Positions 35,582-44,880 are shown, counted from the stretch's first letter. The stretch: DNA of 64,000 nucleotides from Flavobacterium oncorhynchi (GCF_002217355.1 NZ_MUHA01000006.1:131443-195442); one strand, 5' to 3'. Notes: generated by a model from the sequence alone, not told the origin. Numbers and translations: made by a program.

Positions 35582-38176
35582 TTAATTGATTGTGTTGTTT
35601 AGCGCTTTTTCGATCCTTTGAATTAAATCGGTATAATGATTTTGAGTCGATTGATCTCCAGTATTCTTTTTCAGTTTTAGTAATTTTAAAACCGTATTCA
35701 ATTCTCCTTTTTTATCAGAGGTAACTTCTGTAACTCTTTTTAAAGAAGTCTGATTGATATTCCGAACCATTTTCGAATCGTCTAAATAATTGCATAAATG
35801 CGGCATATTTAATGTTTCCTGAATGTCGATTATTTTTTTACCATCTGTTTTTTCAAATATTTTATTTGTAGAAACAATCAAAACATCTACATAGTTCTTT
35901 TGCGTCATGCGCTCTAGAATTGTCAGCGATTTACCTTGTATTGTTCCTGCAAATACACTTTGATGTATCTTTTTAAATAAATCATTTACGGTAAATACCT
36001 TCTCAGTGGTTTTATTTCGTTGGTACAATTCGTTTTCTGTTATTCGAAGTAAACGATCATCACTAAACAAATCGTATAAAATACCGTACTGCAATTCTCT
36101 TGATAAAGTATAAGGCGTGTATTCGTAAGGTCCTACAGGAGAATCTTTAAGCGGATTTGTTTTGTCTAAAATATCGTTAAAGAATAACCATTGCGGAATT
36201 GTAAGTACGTTTTTGATCAAATAATCGGCTGCTCTTTTTTGCATTACTGCCGAAACAGGAATGTAACTTTGTTTGTTGTCTCCGTGAACAGTTTCGTTTA
36301 AATAAACTCCGCCAATATTATTCAATACATGGCGATTGTACAATTGCCATTGTCCAATAGTTCCTATATATAGTTTACCAGTTTCGTAATACGTACGATC
36401 TTTATCGTAAGTCCAGTTTAAGATGTTATCTACAACACGTTTTAGATTTTTTAAACCATATTCGCTCGCTTTTACAGCGTCGTTTCCTAAATCTTCAGAT
36501 TGTGAACGCGGATCGATTATATTTTCTTGCTGTTCGCCATAAAAATAAATCGGATCGTTTTGATGTTTGGCAATTAACTCGTTTAATTTTAAAGTTTCAT
36601 TTTCATTTACATTATACCATCTGTAACCCCATTCGATCGCATATTTATCATATTCTCCAATTTTTGGAGTAATTACAGTAACATTATCTTCTGGCTGCGC
36701 CACATAATTGTAACGAGCATAATCCATAATAGATGGTGCAGTACCGCCCATTTTTGCAGTAAAATCTTTAGAACGCAAAGATTCAACATCATAAGCAAAA
36801 GAAGATCCCATATTATGTTTAAGTCCAAAAGTATGACCAACTTCATGTGATGATACAAATCTAATAGCTTCTCCCATAAGTTCATCGCTAAATTTGTTTG
36901 CTCTGGCTTTTGGGTCAATTGGACCTGTTTGTATACGCATCCAGCTTTGTAAAGAAGTCATTACATTATGCCACCAGATGATATCGGCTTCTAGAATTTC
37001 ACCGCTTCTAGGATCAACAACAGATGGTCCCATTGCATTTGATTTTGGTGATGCAGCATATGTAATTACAGAATAACGTACATCATCTATATCAAAATCT
37101 AAATCTTTTTCAGTAGGTTCTTTAGCAATAATGGCATTTTTGAATCCCGCTTTTTCAAAAGCAATCTGCCAATCGTGAACACCGTCAATAATGTAGTTTC
37201 TCCATTGTTTTGGAGTCGAAGGATCAATATAATAAACAATTTGTTTTTTAGGTTCAACCAGTTCGCCTTTTAAATAGCGTTCTTCATCTTCTTTTTTAGG
37301 TTCCAAACGCCAGCGTGTAATAAGCTCTTTTTCGAGCATTGCCTGCTGCGCATCAGCAAAGTACCAATGTTTTTCAGTGAAATAACCAATTCGTCTATCA
37401 GAAAAACGCGGTTTCATAGGTGTTTTATCAAGTAAAACAATATTACTTGTTACACCAAGAGTTACGGACAAAGCTGGTCCGCCTTCGCTTACAGAAGTCG
37501 TTAACTGTGATTTTACAACAATGTTTTTAGGAAATGATTTTAAACTTTCAATATAAGATAAGTCAGATTTTACAGAACCTCCAAAACCAATATTGCTCAA
37601 AACATCATTGAAGCTTTTTTGCTTCCCGTCAAAAATCTTGTTTACTTTAATTACAACAGCAGTCGAATCGTTGTTTTTAGTCTCAATATCAAAAACTTCA
37701 ATAATAGATTCAGAGAAATTGTCGATTACTGATGCTGTAATAGCGTCTTCTTTAGGAGAAGAAACTTTTGGAACATATGACTTTACCCAAACTTTCTTTG
37801 CAATTGTATCTTTATAAAAAGTAATTATTTTGTTTTCATAATTCATCCCTTTGTTTAATCCAGCTTCATTAACCTGAAATGGAACTTGAGATAATTTGTT
37901 TACAACTAGAAATTCTCTTTTAAATAAACTATCCTGAATTTCAAAATAAACATCAGTTTTAACCTGAATGATATTAAAAAGCCCTTTTTTAAGTGTTCCC
38001 TTTTTTATAAGGTCACCGTATTTCTTTGTTTTTTTAGAATCAGTAGAATCTTTTGCAATTTCGGTATCCGTTTCTTTTTTCTTTTTCTTCTGAGCAAGAA
38101 CAGTAACTGGAACAAATAAGAGCAGAACTAGTAAGCAGAATAATTTTAAATTATGCAGGAATGCCTTTTCCTTCAT
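35582..38176 (-). CDS. Exported zinc-dependent metalloprotease (DUF5117/DUF5118 family)
   Basis: 864 residues. A signal peptide (FCLLVLLLFVPVTVLAQ, about residues 13-29) precedes a Lys-rich linker, then DUF5118-like and DUF5117-like blocks (VKTDVYFEIQDSLFKREFLVVNKLSQVP; ITFYKDTIAKKVWVKSYVP). The catalytic zinc motif HEVGHTFGLKHN is near residue 440, with a MDYARYNY Met-turn-like segment afterwards. The C-terminal region is helical. The gluzincin-like/metzincin pattern HExGHxxGxxHN indicates a secreted peptidase. Its gene is 16 bp upstream of SusC, so it likely shares its transcript and supplies peptides to the RagAB-like importer. The substrate is not known. Confidence 0.9.
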   Translation of the reverse strand: MKEKAFLHNLKLFCLLVLLLFVPVTVLAQKKKKKETDTEIAKDSTDSKKTKKYGDLIKKGTLKKGLFNIIQVKTDVYFEIQDSLFKREFLVVNKLSQVPFQVNEAGLNKGMNYENKIITFYKDTIAKKVWVKSYVPKVSSPKEDAITASVIDNFSESIIEVFDIETKNNDSTAVVIKVNKIFDGKQKSFNDVLSNIGFGGSVKSDLSYIESLKSFPKNIVVKSQLTTSVSEGGPALSVTLGVTSNIVLLDKTPMKPRFSDRRIGYFTEKHWYFADAQQAMLEKELITRWRLEPKKEDEERYLKGELVEPKKQIVYYIDPSTPKQWRNYIIDGVHDWQIAFEKAGFKNAIIAKEPTEKDLDFDIDDVRYSVITYAASPKSNAMGPSVVDPRSGEILEADIIWWHNVMTSLQSWMRIQTGPIDPKARANKFSDELMGEAIRFVSSHEVGHTFGLKHNMGSSFAYDVESLRSKDFTAKMGGTAPSIMDYARYNYVAQPEDNVTVITPKIGEYDKYAIEWGYRWYNVNENETLKLNELIAKHQNDPIYFYGEQQENIIDPRSQSEDLGNDAVKASEYGLKNLKRVVDNILNWTYDKDRTYYETGKLYIGTIGQWQLYNRHVLNNIGGVYLNETVHGDNKQSYIPVSAVMQKRAADYLIKNVLTIPQWLFFNDILDKTNPLKDSPVGPYEYTPYTLSRELQYGILYDLFSDDRLLRITENELYQRNKTTEKVFTVNDLFKKIHQSVFAGTIQGKSLTILERMTQKNYVDVLIVSTNKIFEKTDGKKIIDIQETLNMPHLCNYLDDSKMVRNINQTSLKRVTEVTSDKKGELNTVLKLLKLKKNTGDQSTQNHYTDLIQRIEKALNNTIN

Positions 38177-38262
38177 TTTGATGTTAAGTTTAAGTTAATT
38201 TTCCGCCGAAGCTATTTGATTTTAGCTCGAAAAAAAAACAAAAGGGAGTGAGTGGCTTTATT

Positions 38263-39828
38263 TTAGGAGTGAATGGGTATTAAAGGCAGGATACAAACAA
38301 AATTGCCCTCTTTTTCTGAGGTTTCAAAATTGGTTTTCGAGTAAAATTGATAAATACTGTTTAAATAATTCAGCCCAAACTTAGTGCTCGGCTCGCTGTC
38401 AGCCTTTTTTTGGAGATTGTTCGTAATAATTACTTGATCTTTCTGAATCAGAATTTGAGTTCTCAACGGAGTTTCCTGCGTTGCTTTATTATGCTTAATC
38501 GCATTCTCAATCACAACTTGAAGAGCCAGATACGGAATAAATTTTTCTAAGGCTTCTTGGTCTTCGATTTGAATCGAAAAGAACAATTCTTCCTTAAAAC
38601 GAGTTTGCTGTAAAAAGATATATTTTTCGATAAATAACAATTCCTGCTTTAGCGGGACAATGTTTTTTTCTGGCGGATCTATTAAATAGCGATAAATGCG
38701 CGATAAGTTGAGTGTAAACTTTTGCGCGGTTTTAACATCGTTGTCAATTAACATATAGAGTGAATTGAGCGAGTTGAATAAAAAATGCGGATTTATCTGT
38801 TCCTTTAATTGTTGTAACTGAATAAGCGCTTTTTCTTTTATGATTTTTTCATTCTCGACAAGAAGTTTGTTTTTTTCATTCTCAACCATTTCTTTTTCTC
38901 TAAAGGCACGTCTATTTGCATAAGAGAAGATAGAAAAGATCAATAGTAATGTTATCGTTGTAATCGAATAAATCCAAGTCGAGTATTTTTTGATTAGTGA
39001 CACATTTTCGACTTCAAAAATTTTAGGTGAATTGACAGATACAAACCATCGAGAACCTTTAATGTCTAGTTTTTTGGTAAATCGTATTACATCAAGTTTT
39101 AAAAACTCAGACATTGTAATTCTTTTTACGAAATCTTTTTTCTTACTGAAAATAGTATCTGAAGGTTTAACAGAAGAAACGTCAAATATATTTTTTCCAA
39201 CAAATTTTAGGTCTGGGTGAAAAATACAGGCGCCGGTTTTATCAAATACAAAAGCATAATTAGAAACCGTTTTGTCAATTGTAGACAAGTAGGCGTGTAG
39301 GCTCTTTAAATTAATGTCATATCCATAACGAACAATGGTATTTTTTGAAGTCAATTTGAAATAAATTCTCCAAAGCCATTGTTTATTTTGAAATATAACA
39401 GTGCTTACATGATTGGCATCTTTGTGTTTAAGAATAAAATCAGCAGCCTCCTTTTTCCTTAAATCAGAAGGGAAAGTAATTCCAAATTGAATTTTGTCAT
39501 CATTAATTTGAAACCAGTTGTTCGTAATCATTGCATTTGTGGCTTGCAATGAAGACAAAACTTTTAAGTTTGTCGATAAATTACTGGAATTACTAATGTT
39601 TAGAATATGTTTTATCTGGTTTTCTTGTTCTAGGAATTTTGAAAATTCCTGCGACATGAATTCCTGCTTTTTATAAAAGCTGCGCTGCGCCATATCTTCA
39701 CTTGCTTGTTCCGTAAGATCTGTAATTAATTTACTAAGTATGTAAACAGAAGTAACGGTAATTAGTATAGAGATAATTACATAAATTAAAAAGGCACGAC
39801 GGGAGGTGGTATTGTATTTAAATTTCAA
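38263..39828 (-). CDS. LytS-type sensor histidine kinase
   Basis: 521 residues. One TM helix at about 13-31, a large periplasmic sensor with a Cache-like stretch (YAFVFDKTGACIFHPDLKFVGKNIFDV, about 198-224), a second TM at about 291-310, then a coiled linker. The HisKA_7 phosphorylation box is NPHFLFNSLNSLYMLID (His near 357). A C-terminal HATPase-like domain shows VIENAIKHNKAT and TKFGLNYLNSIY. It lacks some typical glycine boxes but matches the LytS/YehU architecture. The partner is probably the LytTR regulator at 30006. It is encoded 23 bp downstream of the ABC exporter gene and about 86 bp upstream of the protease gene. Confidence 0.9.
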   Translation of the reverse strand: MKFKYNTTSRRAFLIYVIISILITVTSVYILSKLITDLTEQASEDMAQRSFYKKQEFMSQEFSKFLEQENQIKHILNISNSSNLSTNLKVLSSLQATNAMITNNWFQINDDKIQFGITFPSDLRKKEAADFILKHKDANHVSTVIFQNKQWLWRIYFKLTSKNTIVRYGYDINLKSLHAYLSTIDKTVSNYAFVFDKTGACIFHPDLKFVGKNIFDVSSVKPSDTIFSKKKDFVKRITMSEFLKLDVIRFTKKLDIKGSRWFVSVNSPKIFEVENVSLIKKYSTWIYSITTITLLLIFSIFSYANRRAFREKEMVENEKNKLLVENEKIIKEKALIQLQQLKEQINPHFLFNSLNSLYMLIDNDVKTAQKFTLNLSRIYRYLIDPPEKNIVPLKQELLFIEKYIFLQQTRFKEELFFSIQIEDQEALEKFIPYLALQVVIENAIKHNKATQETPLRTQILIQKDQVIITNNLQKKADSEPSTKFGLNYLNSIYQFYSKTNFETSEKEGNFVCILPLIPIHS

Positions 39829-39851
39829 AAAAGTATTGTATTGTTTAAAAC

Positions 39852-41606
39852 CTAATTTGCAACTGCAAATTGTGAGTCATATAAGTTTTTATAATAGCCA
39901 TCGGTTTTAGTGAGTAATTCTTGATGTGTTCCTTGTTCTACGATTAATCCTTTATCCATAACGACAATTTTATCAGCATTAACAATTGTTGCCAATCGGT
40001 GTGCGATAATAATTGAAGTTCTTCCTTTCGTAATCGTTTCTGTAGCGCGCTGAATTAATTCTTCTGAATAAGTGTCTATTGATGAAGTTGCTTCATCTAA
40101 AATCAAAATACTCGGATTACTTACATATGAACGTAAAAAAGCAATAAGTTGTCTTTGTCCAGACGAAAGCATTACACCTCTTTCTTTAACATCAAAATCA
40201 TAATTATCAGGCAGACTCATAATAAAGTCATGAACGCCAATTTTTTTTGCTGCTTCCAAAACTTGTTCACGAGTGATTTCTGGATTATGCAGTGTAATAT
40301 TATTGTAAATTGTATCGGCAAACAAAAAAACATCCTGCAGTACCACCGCAATTTGTTTTCGTAACGAAGCCAAAGTATAATTTTCGATATTGTGACCGTC
40401 AATATAAATGCTGCCGCTGTTAATTTCATAAAAGCGATTCAGTAAATTAATAATAGTCGATTTTCCTGCGCCAGTAGAACCTACAATAGCAATTGTTTGT
40501 CCTGCATTAACAGATAAATCAATTCCTTTAATAACTTCTTCTTCTGGAATGTAACTAAAACGAACCTGTTTGAATTCGATGCTTCCTTCAAATACTGGAG
40601 CTTCAATAGTTCCGGTATCCTGAATATGGTCTTGAGTGTCGATGATATCAAAAACACGATTGGCAGCGATCATTCCTAATTGCATCTCATTAAATTTATC
40701 AGCAATCTGTCTTAACGGATTAAACAACATTCCGATAAACATAGTATAAGAAAATAAATCTCCAAACGTAGTGAAATGATCTCCGTTTAAAATTTTAAAA
40801 CCGCCGTAAACTACCACTAAACCTAAAGTAATTGATGAAATAATATCGGCAATTGGGAAAAATATCGAGTTGTATAAAATAGTTTTAATCCAAGCAACTC
40901 TATGTTTATTGTTGATTTCTTTGAAATTTTCGGCTTCTATTTTTTCACGATTAAAAAGCTGTACGATTTTCATTCCCGTAACACGTTCCTGTACAAAAGA
41001 GTTCATGTTTGCAATTTGCGTGCGCACTTCCTCAAAAGCAACCTGCATTTTACGCTGAAAAATTCTAGTGATGTAAACAAGAATTGGCATTGCTACCACA
41101 ACAATCCAAGTTAGCTTCCAGTTCATATAAAACATAAAAATCAAAACCACCAGCATTTTCATCAAATCGCTTATAATCATAAACAAACCTTGACTGAAAA
41201 TTCGAGCAATCGATTCAATGTCTGAAACAGATCTGGTAACCAATTGTCCTACTGGTACCAAATCAAAATACTTCATTCTAAAACTCAAAATGTGTTTGAA
41301 AAGTTTTGTACGAATGTCTTTTACAATATCCTGTCCAAGCCAGTTGGCCCAATATACAAAGTAAAACTGAGAGAAAACTTCCATCAGTAAAACCACTCCC
41401 ATTAAAATAATATATAACAGTAAACCTTGTTTGTCATGAGTCGCGATATAGCCGTCGACCGTTTGTTTTAGTAAATAAGGTCGCAGTGCTGCAAAAATGG
41501 ATAGCGAAATGGCAAAAATAATAACGCCGTAATAGCGCCATTTATAAGGCTTGGTATATTTTAAAATTCGTTTGAATAATCCGGTATCAAATGCTTTTGC
41601 TTTCAT
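39852..41606 (-). CDS. ABC exporter, permease fused to ATPase (MsbA-like)
   Basis: 584 residues. Six TM helices in the first 310 residues (DUF: YYGVIIFAISLSIFAALRPYLLKQTVD and SQFYFVYWANWLGQDIVKDIRTKLFKHILSF coupling helix region) are followed by a complete nucleotide-binding domain. That domain has Walker A GSTGAGKST, Q-loop LQDVFLFADTIYNNI, signature LSSGQRQLIAF, Walker B LILDEATSS and H-loop IIAHRL. It is a half transporter that should act as a homodimer. The substrate is unknown; lipid A or drug-like molecules are typical. It follows truA after 57 bp. Confidence 0.94.
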   Translation of the reverse strand: MKAKAFDTGLFKRILKYTKPYKWRYYGVIIFAISLSIFAALRPYLLKQTVDGYIATHDKQGLLLYIILMGVVLLMEVFSQFYFVYWANWLGQDIVKDIRTKLFKHILSFRMKYFDLVPVGQLVTRSVSDIESIARIFSQGLFMIISDLMKMLVVLIFMFYMNWKLTWIVVVAMPILVYITRIFQRKMQVAFEEVRTQIANMNSFVQERVTGMKIVQLFNREKIEAENFKEINNKHRVAWIKTILYNSIFFPIADIISSITLGLVVVYGGFKILNGDHFTTFGDLFSYTMFIGMLFNPLRQIADKFNEMQLGMIAANRVFDIIDTQDHIQDTGTIEAPVFEGSIEFKQVRFSYIPEEEVIKGIDLSVNAGQTIAIVGSTGAGKSTIINLLNRFYEINSGSIYIDGHNIENYTLASLRKQIAVVLQDVFLFADTIYNNITLHNPEITREQVLEAAKKIGVHDFIMSLPDNYDFDVKERGVMLSSGQRQLIAFLRSYVSNPSILILDEATSSIDTYSEELIQRATETITKGRTSIIIAHRLATIVNADKIVVMDKGLIVEQGTHQELLTKTDGYYKNLYDSQFAVAN

Positions 41607-41663
41607 TTATGTTTTTCAATGCTTTATGCTGTAAGCTTTAGGCAATAGGCTTAAATCCAACAG

Positions 41664-42398
41664 TTATAAATAGTCGTAATAAATTTTGGTTAAATATAAA
41701 CCATGTGCAGGAACTGAAAAACCTGCTTTTTCTCTGTTTTTACTGGCAATAATATTTTCAAGATCTGCCAGTGTAATTTTATGTAAACCAATATTGACTA
41801 AAGTTCCCACGATTGCGCGAACCATATTCCGTAAAAAACGATTAGCCGATATTGTAAAAATTAATTTGCTGTTTTCAACTTTCCAATACGCCTCAAAAAT
41901 CGTGCAATCAAAGGTATTTACATCTGTATGTACTTTCGAAAAGCATTGAAAATCGGTGTGCTGTAATAAAATTTTCGCTGCCTTATTCATCAAAGCTACA
42001 TCTAATTTTTGATTAAAGTACCAGCTCAACTCCTGTAAAAATGGATTTTTAACAGTGTTTATATGGTATTCATAAGTTCTTTTTATAGCGTCAAATCTAC
42101 AATGCGCATCATCGTGAACTTTAATCAGATTAAAAATAGCAATGTCTTTTGGTAAATACGAATTAAGTTTATGAACCAGAATTTTGCTGTCAATATCAGA
42201 ATCGTAATCGAAATGCGCATACATTTCCTCAGCATGAACACCAGTATCAGTTCGTCCTGCGCCCATTAAAATGATGCGCGAATTTAGTAAAACTGAAAGC
42301 GCTTTATTTAAAGTTTCCTGAACAGATGAGGCGTTGGGCTGAATTTGCCAGCCATGATAATGTGTTCCGTTATAAGCAAATTGAATAAAATATCTCAT
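41664..42398 (-). CDS. truA: tRNA pseudouridine(38-40) synthase TruA
   Basis: 244 residues. It makes pseudouridine at positions 38-40 of the tRNA anticodon arm. The catalytic Asp is D51 in MGAGRTDTGVHAEE. Other family stretches: MRYFIQFAYNGTHYHGWQIQPN, KLNSYLPKDIAIFNLIKVHDDAHCRFDAIKRTYEYHI and FLRNMVRAIVGTLVNIGLHK. Length is typical. It starts a minus-strand series with the ABC exporter and LytS-type kinase. The upstream spacer is long and repeat-rich. Confidence 0.96.
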   Translation of the reverse strand: MRYFIQFAYNGTHYHGWQIQPNASSVQETLNKALSVLLNSRIILMGAGRTDTGVHAEEMYAHFDYDSDIDSKILVHKLNSYLPKDIAIFNLIKVHDDAHCRFDAIKRTYEYHINTVKNPFLQELSWYFNQKLDVALMNKAAKILLQHTDFQCFSKVHTDVNTFDCTIFEAYWKVENSKLIFTISANRFLRNMVRAIVGTLVNIGLHKITLADLENIIASKNREKAGFSVPAHGLYLTKIYYDYL

Positions 42399-42423
42399 TT
42401 TAAGGTGCAGAGGTTCTGAGGCG

Positions 42424-42431
42424 CAAAGGTA
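42424..42431 (-). promoter_or_regulatory. Possible truA -7 promoter element
   Basis: CAAAGGTA reads TACCTTTG on the minus strand, an exact match to the Flavobacterium -7 motif TAnnTTTG, about 30 nt before the truA start. It is part of a dispersed repeat unit. I see no TTG at the expected -33 position, so this is tentative. Confidence 0.35.
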
Positions 42432-42463
42432 CGAAAAAAAGTGGCTAAGGTGTTAAGGTGCTC

Positions 42464-42481
42464 TCCCGATAGCTATCGGGA
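42464..42481. repeat. 18-bp perfect palindrome TCCCGATAGCTATCGGGA
   Basis: Self-complementary over its full length. A degenerate relative is at 16660-16677. Likely a dispersed intergenic palindrome or binding site. Confidence 0.8.
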
Positions 42482-42846
42482 CTAAGTTTTTTTAGAAGTA
42501 GTTAAGGTTCAGAGGTTCAAAGAAGCAAAGGGTTTTTATATGCCGATTTTGTAAAGGCATATCGCAGCATGTCTATATAGCGATTGTCACAATAGATTTT
42601 GCATGATGTAAGATACACTGCTGTTCGCTTCTACAGAAAACCTTTGAATCTTTGTTTCTTTGTCACTTTGAACCTGTTAAAAAACATTAAATCCTAAAAT
42701 ACCAATCATAGTTTGTTTGGTGAAAAATCGTGTCAGAAATTGACAATTCCAACGATTTAAAAAAGTCTTTTTTTACGAGTTTTTTAGATGAAATAACTAA
42801 ATGTTAATTTTTGAAAATATTTCATTTTAACAGGAAATATTTCTGT

Positions 42847-42854
42847 TATGTTTG
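42847..42854 (+). promoter_or_regulatory. Promoter -7 element of the SPFH gene
   Basis: TATGTTTG matches TAnnTTTG and lies 21 nt before the start codon. A TTTG at 42810-42813 is too far for the usual -33 element, so only the -7 part is supported. Confidence 0.45.
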
Positions 42855-42875
42855 TAGTCTAAATATCAAAAAACT

Positions 42876-44795
42876 ATGAATGAAATTACTTCTTATTGGT
42901 GGATAATTTTAATCTTATTCGCCATTGTATTTTACAAATTTATTTTACGCGTTTTCTTCGGAATGGTGATCGTTCCAGAGGATAAAATTGGTTTAGTAAC
43001 CAAAAAATTTGTTTTGTTTGGCGCAGACAAATCATTGCCAGACGGCCGAATCATTGCAACAAAAGGAGAGGCTGGTTATCAGGCACAAACATTAGCTCCA
43101 GGTTTGTATTGGGGAATGTGGATTTGGCAATATTCAATCGATATGACTGGGTTTACAATTATTCCCGAAGGAAAAATTGGTTTGGTTTTAAGTAAAGATG
43201 GAAAAGAAATTCCAACCGGAAGAATCTTAGCCAGAAAAGTTGAAAGTGACAATTTTCAGGACGCAACAGCATTTTTGAATAATGGCGGGCAAAAAGGGCG
43301 CCAGACAGCTTTTATTACAACGGGATCGTATCGTATAAATACTTTTTTGTTCGAAATTATTATCGCTGATCAAATCAAGATTTACGAAAACATGATTGGT
43401 ATTGTAACGGCGCTTGATGGAGAGCCGATTCCGCAAGGACAAATTGCTGGTAAGTTTGTCAACGATCATAATAATTTTCAGGATTTTGATAAGTTTTTAG
43501 AGCACGGCGGAAATCGTGGTTTGCAGCCTCAGGTTATGCTTGCTGGGTCGTATTATATTAATACGTGGGGAATCTTGATAGAACAAAACCCAATGACTGA
43601 TGTGCCAATTGGATATGTTGGAGTTGTGATTTCTTATATTGGAGAAGACGGACAGGATGTTACAGGGGATACTTTTAAACATGGAAACATTGTTTCAAAA
43701 GGACAAAGAGGTGTTTGGATGGAACCTTTTGGACCAGGTAAATATGCATTGAACAAATACACGACCAAATTAGAGCCAGTTCCAACAACGAATTTAGTAT
43801 TAAACTGGGCTAACGCACGCAGTGAATCGCATGACTTAGATAAAAATCTTTCGACGATTACAGTTCGCTCAAAAGATGGTTTCCCTTTCAATTTGGATGT
43901 AGCGCAAATCATTCACGTTCCCGCTGCCGAAGCGCCAAAAGTAATTGCAAGATTTGGAAGTATGAACAATTTAGTTTCTCAGGTTTTAGAACCTACAATT
44001 GGTAACTACTTCAGAAACTCTGCTCAGGACAGTGATGTGATTTCGTTTTTAACAACTAGAAAAGAGCGTCAGGAATCGGCAAAAAATCATATTAAATTGG
44101 TGCTTGACGAATACAACGTAAATGCGGTTGATACTTTGATTGGAGATATTGTTCCGCCAGATTCATTAATGAAGACTTTAACAGATCGAAAACTGGCAGA
44201 GGAAGAGCAAAAAACATATCAAACCCAAAGAATGGCGCAAGAACAACGTCAGGGAATGGAAAAAGAAACTGCAATTGCTGATATGCAGAAAGAAATTGTT
44301 AGAGCGTCGCAAAGTGTTGAAATCGCACAGCGTACTGCCGATGCAACGGTAAAAAAAGCAGAAGGTGATGCAACCAGTTTGAAATTGAATGTAAATGCTG
44401 AAGCAGAAGCTACAAAAATGCGTGCAAATGCTGAAGCGGAAGCAACCAAAGCGAGAGCAGGAGCACAGGCCGAAGCAACTAAGTTGAACGCAAGTGCAGA
44501 AGCGGAACGAATTTCAAAAACGGGTCTTGCTGAAGCAGAAAAAATCATGGCAATTGGTAAATCGACTGCAGAATCTTATCAACTACAAGTTACTGCGATG
44601 GGTGGTGATAATTTTACCCGCTACAAGGTAACAGAGGAAATTGGAAAAGGAAACATTAAAGTGATTCCAGATGTTTTAATTTCAGGAAATGCTGGTTCTG
44701 ATGGATCTATTAGTGGTTTATTAGGAATGAAGCTTATGGAAATGATGGATACGAAAGAGGCAAAGGATGTGAAAAATCAAACCTCTAAAAAATAG
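42876..44795 (+). CDS. SPFH/flotillin-like membrane protein
   Basis: 639 residues. One N-terminal hydrophobic helix (WWIILILFAIVFYKFILRVFFGMVIVP, 8-34) precedes an SPFH-type domain (VPEDKIGLVTKKFVLFG, ..., IGYVGVVISYIGEDGQD, LVLNWANARSESHDLDKNLSTITVRSKDGFPFNLDVAQIIHV). A long Ala/Glu/Lys-rich coiled coil follows at about 450-570 (AEAEATKMRANAEAEATKARAGAQAEATK). This is the plan of flotillins, which organise membrane microdomains as large oligomers. The C-terminal GLLGMKLMEMM segment is also typical. There is no neighbouring NfeD gene, which many flotillins have, so the assembly partner is not evident. Confidence 0.9.
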   Translation: MNEITSYWWIILILFAIVFYKFILRVFFGMVIVPEDKIGLVTKKFVLFGADKSLPDGRIIATKGEAGYQAQTLAPGLYWGMWIWQYSIDMTGFTIIPEGKIGLVLSKDGKEIPTGRILARKVESDNFQDATAFLNNGGQKGRQTAFITTGSYRINTFLFEIIIADQIKIYENMIGIVTALDGEPIPQGQIAGKFVNDHNNFQDFDKFLEHGGNRGLQPQVMLAGSYYINTWGILIEQNPMTDVPIGYVGVVISYIGEDGQDVTGDTFKHGNIVSKGQRGVWMEPFGPGKYALNKYTTKLEPVPTTNLVLNWANARSESHDLDKNLSTITVRSKDGFPFNLDVAQIIHVPAAEAPKVIARFGSMNNLVSQVLEPTIGNYFRNSAQDSDVISFLTTRKERQESAKNHIKLVLDEYNVNAVDTLIGDIVPPDSLMKTLTDRKLAEEEQKTYQTQRMAQEQRQGMEKETAIADMQKEIVRASQSVEIAQRTADATVKKAEGDATSLKLNVNAEAEATKMRANAEAEATKARAGAQAEATKLNASAEAERISKTGLAEAEKIMAIGKSTAESYQLQVTAMGGDNFTRYKVTEEIGKGNIKVIPDVLISGNAGSDGSISGLLGMKLMEMMDTKEAKDVKNQTSKK

Positions 44796-44810
44796 TAATG
44801 AATAAATACC

Positions 44811-44833
44811 TGACAGGTTTTAAAAACCTGTCA
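44811..44833. repeat. Palindromic hairpin TGACAGGTTTT/AAAACCTGTCA
   Basis: 23-bp near-perfect palindrome 16 bp past the SPFH stop, immediately before a second hairpin. It looks like a short dispersed palindrome and may add to termination. Confidence 0.7.
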
Positions 44834-44839
44834 AAATAT

Positions 44840-44873
44840 AAATCCGATTGGCTTTAGCTAATCGGATTTTTTA
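44840..44873 (+). terminator. Terminator of the SPFH gene
   Basis: Stem AAATCCGATTGGC (44840-44852) with GCTAATCGGATTT (44857 onward), 4-nt loop, then T-rich tail. The core ATCCGATT recurs in the terminators at 26482 and 27365. Confidence 0.8.
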
Positions 44874-44880
44874 TTTTAAA

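Larger units (their letters stand above)
42399..42875. repeat. 477-bp divergent spacer with AAGGTT-type repeats and a palindrome
   Basis: Between truA and the SPFH gene. The first half is made of degenerate CAGAGGTTC/AAGGTT(A) units: GTGCAGAGGTTCTGAGGCGCAAAGGTAC, TAAGGTGTTAAGGTGC, TTAAGGTTCAGAGGTTCAAAG. These are the reverse complement of the GAACCT/ACCTTTG units at 44896-45005. A perfect 18-bp palindrome lies at 42464-42481. Near 42630 the opposite orientation (AACCTTTGAATCTTTG) appears. No ORF. Confidence 0.75.

Noticed and set aside
35582..38176. Considered whether the metalloprotease is a carbohydrate-active enzyme, as expected beside SusCD
   Set aside because: The HExxHxxGxxH motif and DUF5117/5118-type blocks indicate a protease; no glycoside hydrolase motif is present, so a peptide system is more likely than a glycan locus.
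42579..42610. Short palindrome ATTGTCACAAT near the truA spacer
   Set aside because: Only 11 bp and within repeat-rich DNA, so it may be chance.
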